Assembly (NCBI GenBank): GCA_018064855.1
Contig: JAGHUM010000068.1
Span: 1-64,000, forward strand
DNA from: Candidatus Physcocola equi
GTDB taxonomy: Bacteria > Bacteroidota > Bacteroidia > Bacteroidales > Paludibacteraceae
Reading direction: 5' to 3'
DNA length: 64,000 nucleotides
Shown: in pieces, positions 7,501 to 19,400 of the stretch
Position numbering within the stretch: position 1 is the stretch's first letter
Layout of the letters: each line of letters starts with the position of its first letter
Notes under the pieces: generated by a model
Told to the model about the DNA's origin: nothing
Database searches by the model: none
The model's input: the letters and a program-made list of their open reading frames with translations, nothing else
Program-made: the position numbers and the translations under genes

Positions 7501-10233
7501 GCCCTCTGTGTTGACTTTGGCAATAAGATCATTGCTGATAGACCAGTTGATGGCTTTTCGTGTGGCGCTGTCTGGAGTGATAGTCGCGATCAACTTCGAC
7601 GAACCGCCGATTGGCAAACAATCGATTCCTTCCAGTTTGATATCGCTCACTTTCACTTCGTCTTCAACGAGGATGTAAATGGTGGTGTCGTTTACCACTT
7701 CATAACTTCCTTCATGACCTTTACCATAATTGAGATTGTATGCGTAATTGCCTTGTTCACAGTCCATATTGATTTCACCCATGTTTGAGGTGTAATCGGT
7801 GTTAAACATGCTGCTGTCTTTCGTTACCACCAACTCCAACCCTTGCATTGGGGTGTTGCTGTTCTTGTTCTTAACAATGAAGCGCACGTGCTTCATGATG
7901 TCGCCCTTCATGATGTCGAATTTCAAGTCATAGTCGCCGACAATGAAATTCCTGACGATGTCGAGAATCTGAATCTGATAAAGACCTGGGAGCAGGTTGT
8001 CTCTGATGATACCATTCACGTCTGAACGTAATGGGTAGTGCGACAACTGGTCGAAATTGGTGTCTTCGCTAAATTCCTTCTTCACATCGTCGTATTTGAG
8101 GATTTTTCCGAACACACCTTCCACTTCATTGCCCAGCGCGTCTTTGATGCTGATTTCCACATTTCGTTTCACTGGAATAATGATGTAGATAGTGGTGTCG
8201 GTGCCTCTGGCACTATGAATGTCGAAATCCCATTTGCAATCACCATTGTAGAAGAAATCGTTCATCTTGTAGTCAAGTCTGTAATTGCTGTTAGGCAATA
8301 CCATCGGTTTCCTGAATACGAAATATTCCAGTCCGTTTTTGCTGACTTTTTCCGAAGGAACGATTGCATATTTGCTTCCTTCAACAGTCTTGTTGCCATA
8401 CTCATTGACAACGGTGTCGAATTTTGTCAGGCTTAAGCTCATTATCTGGGGATCGACAATCTCGCCGTTGTGAACAAATCTGTAGTACACATTTTGTACT
8501 ATATCGTCGTATATCACATAGAGAGTGGTGTCGCTGGTCAGATCCGCGCAAATTTTCTTTTTTACAATCTGATAGCAAACTTCACCCTTACGGTGTCGGC
8601 TTAGGTATTCACCGTTTGTTTTGGTGTCAAATGACGATGAACCATTGGCGTCTTTTACAGTGCCGCTGAATGCATTGATGTATCTTGATATGGTGTCTGA
8701 CTTGCATACAATCAAGTTGACTTCGTATATAGGAATGAGATTATACATCGCATATTGGGTACTCATGCCTTTGGGCACGTTGACCATACTGCCTAATCTG
8801 TTGCTGTATCTCATTTCATTTATTTCAAAACCGAAATAGTAAAAACCAGATCCCACTCTGACTGGCTCATCGTAATATAGTGTGTCGCCTATCGTGCTTT
8901 TCTTGTTTGGAAACAGGAAGAATGTCGATGACATAACACCTCTTTCGTTGTAGATTTCGCCAGTAAATTCAACTCTTTTTACGGTAGTCGGGTTGAATTT
9001 TTCATGGTCATATTGCAACTCATAGTACAACTCTGTGTAGTCTTCACGGCTGACATATCGAATGATAGTGGTGTCGTGATTGACACTGCCAATGTGGTCT
9101 TTTGAGTCTCCGTAATAGATGTCCAAATTTGCTTCTCCGCCTAAACCGAATATCGCTTCTCCATTGCTGTTTGAAGTGTTGAAACTTGAGACAAAAAGCG
9201 AATCAACTTCTTCGATATAGCTTACCAAATTGCTGACTGGCTTTGTTGGATCGTTTTTGTCGAAAAATTGTACAGTCAGGGTGTACATAGGTATCAATAA
9301 GGAGTCTAATCTCTTTATTGGCGGTATGTTGCTGTGATTGCCGCCACCATTGCCTCCGCCGATTGGATCTGGCAGCGGAATGGGAATAATCAGACTTTCG
9401 ATTGCGTCATTTTCTTTTACTTCAAATGTGTCTTTTATAGTTCCATAGTCTTTTGTGCTGACTTCATAGATGTAGATTCCGTCGCGAAGGCTGACCTTAT
9501 TGACTGCTCTGTCGTATTCTATCCATTTGTTGATGTCAATGTCCGGCCCGTGTGCGTCCATACTACCATACGGAGTTGCGGTCCCGTTGTTGATTTGATA
9601 AACGAGAATGTCTTTTGCCCATGTCTTCTCGGGTTTCCCCTCGCGCTGAAACTCAAAGAAACCATAGTGGGTAATGATGCCACTTGTGACAGAAACGTCT
9701 TTTGTTTTGTTCTCGTCATCGAGTGTTACCTTTTCTTTACCCTTGAGTGTGTTGAAAGCATAATCTCCCTCAGGAAGTGTGAACTTCACATTACCTGTCG
9801 AGTCGCTGTATTTGATTGAGATGAACTCTTCCTGACCATCAGACTGTATGTGGAAGATTTCCGCACTTTTGCCAACCAATGGCTCTCCTTTGTCGTTGCT
9901 GAAATGAATGGTGAGCTCACGGAAGTTGACGTTAACCCATCCAAATTCGGCTTCTGGCACCTCTACTGTACCTTTTGCCTAGTCTCCGTATCTGACGTAG
10001 TAACTGTAGGTTCCTGTCGGGAACTTGGCATTGGTGTACTTGCCATCTTTGTCTGTAGTCAAAACTTGGTCTGAAATGCTTCCTCCTTTCAGATCGATTT
10101 TCACATCTTTTAATGGCTTATTTTGCGGATTGGTCACTTGGAAAACCAAGACACCCTCTGCAAAGGTTGTGTGAACGGCAAAACAAAACGCGAAAGCGAG
10201 AATTGTTTTAAGCAAAAGAAATCGTTTGAACAT
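4594..10233 (-). pseudogene. SprB-like giant adhesin with type B T9SS sorting domain, interrupted by in-frame TAG
   Basis: One frame runs from ATG at 10233 to TAA at 4594-4596 (1880 codons including the stop), broken only by TAG at 9979-9981, codon 85. The upstream 84 codons give a signal peptide (cleavage near TTFA/EG) and the start of an Ig-like domain (FQVTNPQNKPLKDVKI). After the TAG the same frame continues as AKGTVEV and goes on for 1794 codons. The next in-frame start-like codon is a GTG at 9960, which would have no signal peptide and is not credible. The body has many Ig-like modules, a BIG2-like block (AINWSISNDLIAKV) and two near-duplicate 170-residue units (about 5.8-6.5 kb). The end is a CHU_C/type B domain: IPTVFTPHEKNGEND, VLIYDRYGNLIHRG, WDGSYKG, GVYVYSLTLKDG. 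The frame is intact otherwise, so the TAG could be recent, a sequencing error, or read through. TAG is a true stop elsewhere here. Confidence 0.85.
9979..9981 (-). other. In-frame amber codon within the adhesin gene
   Basis: On the minus strand the codons read TAC GGA GAC TAG GCA AAA GGT ACA. The frame before and after is the same, with no length change, so a single base substitution (for example from CAG, AAG, GAG, TAC or TGG) accounts for it. It separates the signal peptide from everything else. Confidence 0.9.
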
Positions 10234-10252
10234 ATGATAGTAAAAATTTTTG

Positions 10253-10260
10253 CAAATTTA
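10253..10260 (-). promoter_or_regulatory. Candidate -7 box of the type-B adhesin gene
   Basis: On the minus strand this reads TAAATTTG and lies 20 nt before the ATG at 10233. The same box occurs before the 3441-residue gene (20808-20815). A -33 TTTG is not evident because the expected site falls in the hairpin at 10268-10296. Confidence 0.5.
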
Positions 10261-10261
10261 A

Positions 10262-10300
10262 ACAAAAAAAGTGAAGCATTGGTTATGCTTCACTTTTTTC
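10262..10300 (-). terminator. Hairpin between the two giant genes (shared hairpin, copy 1)
   Basis: A perfect 12-bp stem AAAGTGAAGCAT (10268-10279) / ATGCTTCACTTT (10285-10296) has a 5-nt loop TGGTT, with T-runs on both sides. It lies about 105 nt after the stop of the 3441-residue gene and can terminate it. The same hairpin, identical except one loop base, is found before that gene at 20834-20870. Confidence 0.8.
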
Positions 10301-10403
10301 GTTGTAATCTGTTGCGTTAGAGGGTAGTGTGGAATCTCTTTTTTTTGTTATTCTGTTGAAACGTCTTTTGCTGTGGAGGGGGCGGTTGATTGCCCTCAAA
10401 GAC

Positions 10404-13400
10404 CTATTTACATGGTTCCACTGCTTTCACCATTAACACTTTCTGCTGGCAAGTGTTGCTGTGGGTCCCGCATTTTTTCGCGGTGAAAGTCCAGTAGGTG
10501 TAGCCAAACGGAGCTTTTGTTTCTATGTGGTCGCCTACAACGGTGAAGTCAAGCTTGTCTGTGATTTCGTTGGCATCAGCATCTGGCCCGTCAAACACGC
10601 TGATGTCCCAGGTGAGTGGGGTGGAACAGTGTGTTTCGCCAAGGTCAACTGAAGGCAACGGAATGTTGTAGGTGTCGTCTGTCATTCGCATTCCTCCTAC
10701 TTCCCTACATTTGATGACGAATGGCTTGGCGTTGATTTTCAATACTTGTGTACAAGAGTAGCCCTTGTCTTTTACATTCCACAAAATTGTTCCGATTTCG
10801 CCCTTCTCGTAGGTGTCGTTGATGCTGGTGTTGCTGAGTACGAGGGTGCGACTGCTGCCGCAAATGTTGTAGGTCTTCGGATTCACACTTGCCAACGCCA
10901 TTACCACATCTTCTTTTGAAGCAGGTCCGTCGATGCGCAGGGTGTCGAGCGCAGGGCAGATGTGGTCTTTCAAGTTGAAAGTGTACTCACATTCGTTTGT
11001 TATACCGTCGGTGTGGTTAATTCTCCATTCGAATATCTGGCTGTTTCCGAGTTTGACGATTCCATCGGGATCGTAAGCCATTTTCGTTCCACCACTTGGT
11101 TTGTAGTAGAAGGTCATGCACTCTTTATCTGGCACCTCGAAACCTAACCTGTCTTTATCTGCATTTATCAGGTCAACCAGTTCTTTCTCTGTAATTTCGC
11201 AAGAGTTGGTTAGGTAAAGGTCGCCCAAGTCTTTCGCATTCGACTTGTTTCGAGGGCATGTTATGTTGACTTTCACCTTATACTTGCATTCTTTTATTGA
11301 GCCGGCCTTCACCCTCCAACCTACATATTGTTCGTCTTTCGAAGTCAAAGCGTCGGCATTGAATGCCGACTCCTCCGAACCTTTCTTATAGAACCAGCTG
11401 ATACAGCTGTTCTGAACGGTGTCGGGGAATGTTAAGCCAAGGCTTTTTTGTACAAAGTCAACCAATTCGCCTTGTGTTGGTGAACATGATGAACCGCTTA
11501 TGCTGAGATCTCCAGCACTTGTGTCGCTTTTTTTCACAGCACAATCTGCATTTTTGACATTGAATTTATATTTACAAGTATAGTAATCTGATCCGGATTT
11601 TATTGTCCAGCCAATATATTGGTTACTTCCAAACGGCACAATTGAGTCTGCTTTGAACTGATATCGTTGTGTTTCAGTCGCATTACGGTAATGATGCCAA
11701 TCGATACAATCGGCAGTGGAATCGGGGAATGTGAAATTCCATTTTTCCTGTGCCATATTTACAATATCGCCCATGGTTGGCGGACAAGCGGAACCATCTA
11801 TTTCGATGGTGACGATTTCATTGTTTTTTTGGTTGTAACAAAGGTTCTTGACATTAAATTTATATTGGCATGTGCTTACCTGGCCGTCTGGTGACTTGTA
11901 TTCCCAACCCACAAATTGGTTGTCGGCAATATTAACAAGCGAGTCGGTCTTGTATTTTTCTTTTGTAGAACTGTTTCTATAGTAGTACCAGTCGATGCAA
12001 TTGGTTGTGGTGTCGGGGAATGATATGGTCCACTTTTTTTCTGCCATCTTTATCATGTCGCCCATAGTTGGTGGACAATCAGTACCTGCCAATGTGATGG
12101 TTTCGATTGTTTCGCCGCTTTTATAAGGGCAGGTGTAGATAGCGCTGAATGGGTATTTGCAGAAGTGTTCCTCGCCGTCGGTGGTGTATTTCCAACCCAC
12201 GTATTGTTTCGACTGTAGAAGCACGTCGTCGTCAATTCCCTTTTCGTTATTGTCTTTGTCCCACGCTGTCCAGGTAACAGATGGACAATCGTCTTCCGGC
12301 ATTGAGTGCCCTGCACTTTTCGCAACAATCCTCAACTGGTTTATGACGTCTTTGTATTTGTAGGAATCGTCGCAGCGGCTTTCGTCAAACGACATACTCA
12401 CCAATTCGCTACTATGGGTGTAGTTGCCGGCTGCCTTTGCGTAGGGACATAATCCAGGCTCAATTCTGAACTTGTATTCGCAGTTCTTAACATTGTTGTT
12501 AATGCCCGAAACAATATAACGCAATGTGTGTTGTCCGCTTGAAACAGGGGCTTCCATTCCTGTAGTTACGTCGTTGAATACATTGCTGGCGTCGGTCGCC
12601 CAGTGAACTTGCTTCTTGGTGAGGCAGTCGTTGTATTTTTCTGTAAGGTCTGCCACCAGTTTTGCCTTTCCCCATTTTTCGATGTCGTCGAGATTGGCAG
12701 AACAAAAATCGTAGAAAGTACCCCAATCATTTGGTGTTGGACAAGTATATTCCACTTTGAATTTGACGGCTTTCGGACAAGTGTACTCAGTGTTGTCACT
12801 GCCGGTGAAACGCCATTTCAGGTAATATTGAGGGCCTTTTTTGAATAGTGGTTTCGCTAAATCGGATTCCGATTCCGTTTTTGCCCATGTTTTGTTGTCG
12901 GAACTGTAAATTATGGATACTGCGGCTGGGCAATTCATTGAACTTGTTGGCTCTTCGAAACCCTTCAGTTTGGCAATTTCCAATACTTGCTTAATGGATG
13001 TGGCACAAGAATCGATTGAGATGTTACCCAAGTCGAAATCTTTTTCGTTGCATGTGTAATTCAGCGTGAGGTCTGGCACAATAAACTTTTTTGTTGTGTC
13101 GCTGCAACAATCGCCGTTTTTGGCGATAAAGTAAACCCATTGTCCTTTCTCATGAATCTGCTGGTCGAGAGCCACCGTGTCTTCAATGGTTGTGAACTTG
13201 GTGTTGTCGTCTGATGGCAATTTGTCGGCCGTCAGATTTTCGTCGTAGTCATAAATCTGGAACTTGTAGGTGTTTCCCGCCACGTCTTCACCAATTTTTC
13301 TGAAATCGTAGTTGTAAAAGCATTGTTGTTTGGCTTCGAACTGTGAACTTGAGAAACTGACAAGTGAATCGGTCTGCATCAAGTAGTCGTCACCATAGAT

Positions 13401-16400
13401 TTCAATCTTTGTGTCGGGTGTGAGAAGCGGGTTCTTTAATGCGAAGTAGTTAGACTGCAGCATAATCATTGGCGTGGTGTCGGTGGCATTGTAAAAACGC
13501 ACATAATAGTTGTTGTACCCTTTTTCTGCGGCGCCGTTAATCATGCCGGAACTTTCACAGTAGATGATGCTGGCTTTCGAAGGAATGGAAGTTACGTATA
13601 TATAGGCACCATGCTCTTTCGACTGACCATCACGGTCGGTACAGTCTGCAGCCTCGATGGTCAAACGTGCAGAGTCGCCCACATAGGCTGAAAGGTTAAA
13701 CGAAATCGGCTGCCAACCGGTGGTTACATAACATTCGTTGTGGTTTTCTTGTGAGAATGCCGCTAAATATTGGTCTTCAACGGCCGATGTTACGACTTTG
13801 CTGGTAAGCTCCTGGTAGCCAAGTCCCTTTGGACGTTTGCATCCATCACTGTTGTCAACATCGAAGTTGGCCTGGTGAAATTTGTTGAAATTTGAAGCGT
13901 GTTGGGTTTGTATTACAGTGAATTTGTCTTCCTGTTCCATTTCTCCCTTGCCCTCGTATGCGAAACCTTCACGACGGAAATAAATGTTGCGGGCATCATC
14001 GTTTTTATTTGGGTATGGCAGACAAACATTGGAGCGCATGTGGGCAATTGAGCCTGGCATACGAATCCACTTGCCATTGTGTTTCACTTCCACTATGACT
14101 GATGTGTTTGGACCTCTGCCTATATATTTGCCTTCAGTTGAGCGTTCGTAGTAGTGGCAACCAACGTGGGTAATGTCGCAGGAAAGGACAGTGGCATAGC
14201 GCAAGCGGAAGTCTTTGTTGTCTTCGTCAATGAGGAAGGTGTGTTGTGCACGATCGGCAGACCCCTGGCCGTTGGGCGCCAAACCGAGCAACTTCTTATC
14301 GAGAGTCAGATTCATGTAACTGCCAGACGTCGGATAATAGTTAGAGATGGTCAAATTGCCAAAATCTTCAGTATATTGTTGTTGAAATTTAGGAAAATCC
14401 GCACCGCAGGCTCCATAGTCGGCCACACTGTGGTAATTGGCGTATCCCCATTCCGAAAAACCATGGCGTTGCAAGAAATTCTTGTGGGTATTGTTGTTGT
14501 GGTAGGGCACCATGCTTGCACCCACACGGATTACGGCGAAACCTACGTTTGGCATGATTGGCAACAACTGGTAGTCGTCGTCAAGCATGGTGTGCTTGTA
14601 GGTGGTGCCGAACAGTGGGTCGTAGCCCGGATTGGTCTTGTAGATATAGAAGCGGTAGTTCTCTATTTCGCCTTCGGTTTTGAAATTAGACACAATTGGG
14701 TGGTAGAGAGGGTCTTTGTTCACTACTTTCAGTTCTCGGTCAAAGTCGGCATCCGTTCCACCATTGGTGGTTGGATCAACATTATAGACATATTCGATTG
14801 GTTTTTCTTCAAGGTTGAAATCGATTTCTGGTGACCAACCTTGTGCCGAAATGGTATTTCCATCCACAGTCCCGTAAAAGTCGTTCCATGGTTTTGCCCA
14901 AGCAACAAAACTATTTCCTCCGTTCAGTTTGTTCCAGTTGGTAGTCTTTAGTGGCTGTGGGTTTTGTGAGCCTGTCAGTCCTTTGCATACTTCGGCATGG
15001 TTTTTCCGGGCTTCATGGTCGTTGTAGTATGATTTGAAGTAATGGTCTTGCGAACCATAAGACAGTTTCCAGTCTTTAAACGAGGTGCCCACCACATCAA
15101 AACTGTAAAGGTCGAGCACATCTTCGCTGTAGCATGGATTGTAGGCTTTGGTGAGGAATATCTTCGCCTTGCAGGTGGCTGTCGCCCCGCACATGGAAAC
15201 AGTGACGCTCACGTTGGAGTAGCCTTCTTTGAAACTTCCTATAATGGCTCCGTGTGCGGCATCTATGGATGTATTGGCTACGGGGTTGCCTTCTTCGTCG
15301 GTGGCTGTAAACGAAAACTCGGGATCGTCGAGGCAGGCTTCTTTGTTGAGTTTGAAAACACCGTCGAGTGCTATGTCGCCGTTGGTGAACGATATTTCAG
15401 AAACTGCCCTGCCTATATCGTTACATTTGATGTCTGGTTTGTAACTCTCCACATCTACGAATACAGAATCGGTGTCTGAACAACAGTGATTGTTCTCCAC
15501 AATCAAGTAAACCCACTGGCCTTCGCCTCCGATAGACTGGGTCATTTCCGTGTCGTCATATTCCGTGTAGGTATCGGTGGCTTTCGGTGAGGCATCTTGG
15601 GTCAGGCTTGGTGAAGGGTCGTAAACCTTCCAAATGCGTTTGCTGGCAGAGTGGTGGCTGGTGGCGAAAGTAGTGGCGTCGGTAAGCTTAACTATTCTCT
15701 CTTTACCTTTATAGGCTGAAGGTGTGACGTCAATTTTTACGTTTGGCGCTGTTGATACCACCATAGTATCGATAAGGATGGAGCCGTTGACATATAACTG
15801 GATGCGCGGATTTCCTCCCTTGTGTCCATAGATGTTTCTGAATGCGAATGATGATTCTTTTACAGAAATGAGTGGTGTTGTGTCTTTCCCTGAAATCAGT
15901 CGGAAGGCGTAGTTGTTGAATCCTTTCGACAGTTTTACGTCTATGCGTTCTGTCTTCGGACAGTATTGCAGATCGAGATCGAAGTGCCGGGCATTGAAAT
16001 ACGTGTAGGCAGAGTGATAGCACGAATGACCGTTTACGTCGTTACAGTCGGCGTTCTGAACCGAGAATCGTACTCTGCGACCCACATAATCCTTAAGGTC
16101 GAAACACAAAAGTTGCCAACCGGTGGTTACGAATGCTTCGTTGTGTTGGTCGTTTGTGCCGCTTATGTAGTTGGTCAGTGGGCTTTCGTTTGTTTCAGTT
16201 TGCTTGAATCCCAGTCCGGCAGGATGGGTGGAACAGGCATTGTCGAGATTGAATGTGGCTTGGTGAAAAAGTCCCGACTCGTAGTTTCTATTAAGATTTG
16301 AAAGACTGTTGCTGCCTGTGCCTAACTGTGTTGTGGGTGAGCAGTTGAGAATGGATTTTGGAAGGGTAATCCATTCGTCGCCATTCTGAACCTCAACCAA

Positions 16401-19400
16401 GATGGAGAAATTGGCCTCTTTACCCACATGACTGATGGTGTTGTTGTCTTCTGCGTTGACGTTGCTCACATAGTTGCCTTTGTGTAGTGGGAAATCAGAC
16501 ACATCCACACCTAGCACAGAAGCGTAATTTACCAATAGGAACGGATGAGCGGCGTTAACCACAAATGTGGTCTGTGCCCTGTCTGCAACTGCGTTGGCAG
16601 CCGGTGCTAAAGGTAAATCGATGGTTGGTGTTTTGCTGGTGTATTTTGTGTCGGTTATGCAAAGTTTATGGTTGTAAGTCAGTCTGCCTGCGCTGTTGCT
16701 GGCAACTGCATTGTTGATAGCAGCACACGTTCCTTCTCCCAAATCGAAGTTGTTTAATCCATAGAATTCGGCGCCTCCGGCTTTAGGCAGATAGCTGCTA
16801 TTGTGGAATGGTACCGAAGATGAGCCTACGCGCATGGATGTGGTGTAACCCTCAGGCACCACCTTCAACAAAGCGTATTCTGGTTTGCTGACGGTGTGTG
16901 GATATTGTGTGCCGAAGAGTGGGTCGTAGGCATTGACGTCGGTATTTAGATGAAAATGAGCGGCGTTGACATCTGTAGAAGAACACTGCGGACCAAAAAT
17001 TACGGGTGTTGCACCTGAAATGACAGGTAAAGGTATGTCAGAATCTACGCATTTAAATTTGGTATAGGTGGTTACGCTGTTCTGGTAACTTATGCTGTAA
17101 ACATTCTCGACGGTTTCTGGAGTGGAGTTGTAGTTGTAGGATGGACTGTATGTTGTGCCTGAACCCTCTACTGTTCCGTAGTAGTTGTTCCATTTGTCTG
17201 CCCACAACATGTCGTATAGCGACAATTTGCTGGTTGTGGTCAGTTTGGTGTCAGGTATTCGTCCCCAATATTGTACTGGAATGTGCTTGAATGCTGCGGC
17301 TCTTCGTTGGATGCTTACCGAAATATTAGTCTGTTCACAATAGATACGCTGCTTGCCCCATAAGTTTAAGTAATAGTTTTTACGAGCGTCTGCAGCGTCG
17401 AAGTGGTAGTCTCCAAAACGGTCTTGGGTGCCATAAGACAGGTTCCATCCACCGAGGTCGTCACCCACCAGATTTGTAAAGGCGGCAGGTTCGTCGGCGT
17501 TGCCGGCACAAGGTTCGAGTGATTCCAGATTGAAGTATTCTTTTGTGCAGGTCTGTGGTTCAGCAGAGTCATTGGTGCGTAGTTCAAATTTCACTTTGAA
17601 GAAACCGTCAGGGAATTGGGCAACCAGCATTTCGCTGTTTTTCTCAACTTTCCCGCTAAGATTTGCTCCGTTTCTATCCTTTAGCACTTTCCCGTTTTTG
17701 TCGGTAACTGTGTAGGCCCAGTCGTAATGTCCGGCACAATCTTGAATGCCGCCAACAACAGGAAACGGAATGGCAAGTGTCCCGTCGTCGGCTCTTCTCG
17801 AAAGCTGGTTGAACGATGTAGAACAGTCGATGGTTGGTTTGAGCACCTTCATGTCGAATGAACCGTTGTATGTGCATCCATAAGCGTCTCTTACTGCGTA
17901 ATTAAGCGTGTAGTCATTTGTTGTCGCTGGTAATTCAAATGGAATATCAAATTCTTGTCTTTGCCCGTTAATCAACAAATATGCTTCGGGTTTGGGATCG
18001 GCTGCTGAGGTGAACGTGACTGCTGATACTTGTCCGTAACATAAGTCGGTAGTTGATATGCCCACATTAAAGTCGGCAAGTGTTCTCTCATTACATCCTC
18101 TGGTGATGTTTATGGTTTGGTAACAATAGAATTTTTTTCCTTCAAATTCTAATTTCCAAACTACATAAGTGATACCAATGGGATAAGGATCATTTAGCCC
18201 TCGTCCGTCATTATGAATGCTTTCGTTGATGGTTTTCCCATCGGCGCTTACTGGATTGGAGAGATAACGGCCTGAGAATACGAATTCAACGCTATAATCA
18301 TGATTGTTTTGTTGCGGAAAGTAATGTTTGGCCACAATCAAAGGTAACTCTGATGTTGTGCCTGGCGTAACTGTGGTTTGCCCGTCGGACACATGCGCGA
18401 TGTGGTTTTCCAATTCTCCGCACACATCGGGCTGGCAGTCGCCATCGGTAACAATAATCGTTGCGTCGCATGTGGCAATGATGTCGCCATTAGTGTTGGT
18501 GAGGTTGTATTTGAACGGCTGCGGATTTGAAATTGAGCAGTCAGCGCCAGAGTGTGTGTTTATTAAGTTGAAATTGGCATAGGAGGAAACCGACAGACCT
18601 GGTATCTCAAATGGACTTGAATGACAAGCGTTGGTGTAATAGTTTTCTTTGCGTACATAGTCGAGCAGTTTTTTACCGCTTACGCTACTGCGGTCTGTCA
18701 CTTCCAATTGCAAAGGTGTGACTGGACAGGTACCCATCGGATGGTTTACTACCACTTGCGCGGAACATACACAAATTGGAGCGCTGCTGTTTTTCTCCAA
18801 CAATTGGTAATAGATGGTATATGGTTTTTCCATGCATCCGTCATGTGTGGAGTCGTGAGTGATGTGGTAGATGTTGTTGAGGGCAATGTCTGGTTCGTCA
18901 ACGCAGTCAAAGTCTGCCTTGTAATACAAGTTATCCATGCTTTTGGTTTCGAGCAGAGCATGTAGAATATCGGTGTTGTTTGCCTCCTCTAGGTTGATAT
19001 GCAGTTTTACCTCTTCTGTTGGACAGACTGGTTTTGTTTTTATTGTAAATACTTGTTCACAGGATGTTAATAGGTTTTCTTCAGTTTTGTGTGCCCCTTC
19101 TTTGTAAATGTCGGTGTGCAGTGTATATGTTTTACCGGCTATGAAATTTGCATTGTCTGCTAATTGACGCTCGATTGTGTTGTATGTATCGCCTTCTACA
19201 TAGTAAGTGGTGGTGTTGGTCGGCACATAAATATTATTGTTATTTTCTTTCACCTTAGGCAAAGGAAGTTGGTCTTTCACATCGGTAAAAGTCATAGAGC
19301 AACCTGTTTTTGTATATACCTCTGGTTTCAGATCATTGTCGATGCATTCTGTGCAGCGTGTGCTAATGTGTCCCGAAGAGGTGATTTCAACATTGTCGAT

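Noticed and set aside
4594-9960. Adhesin as a separate gene starting at GTG 9960
   Set aside because: It would have no signal peptide, while the in-frame sequence just upstream supplies one and the first part of the same Ig-like domain. The interrupted single gene is the simpler reading.
9979-10406. Reassigned TAG codon (as in some phages)
   Set aside because: rimP, a conserved housekeeping gene, ends naturally at TAG, and the region shows no phage genes. A genome-wide reassignment does not fit.
14154-14834. 226-codon plus-strand frame inside the giant gene
   Set aside because: It lies wholly opposite the giant coding sequence, has shadow-like composition (Val/Ile/Phe/Cys rich) and no family motif.
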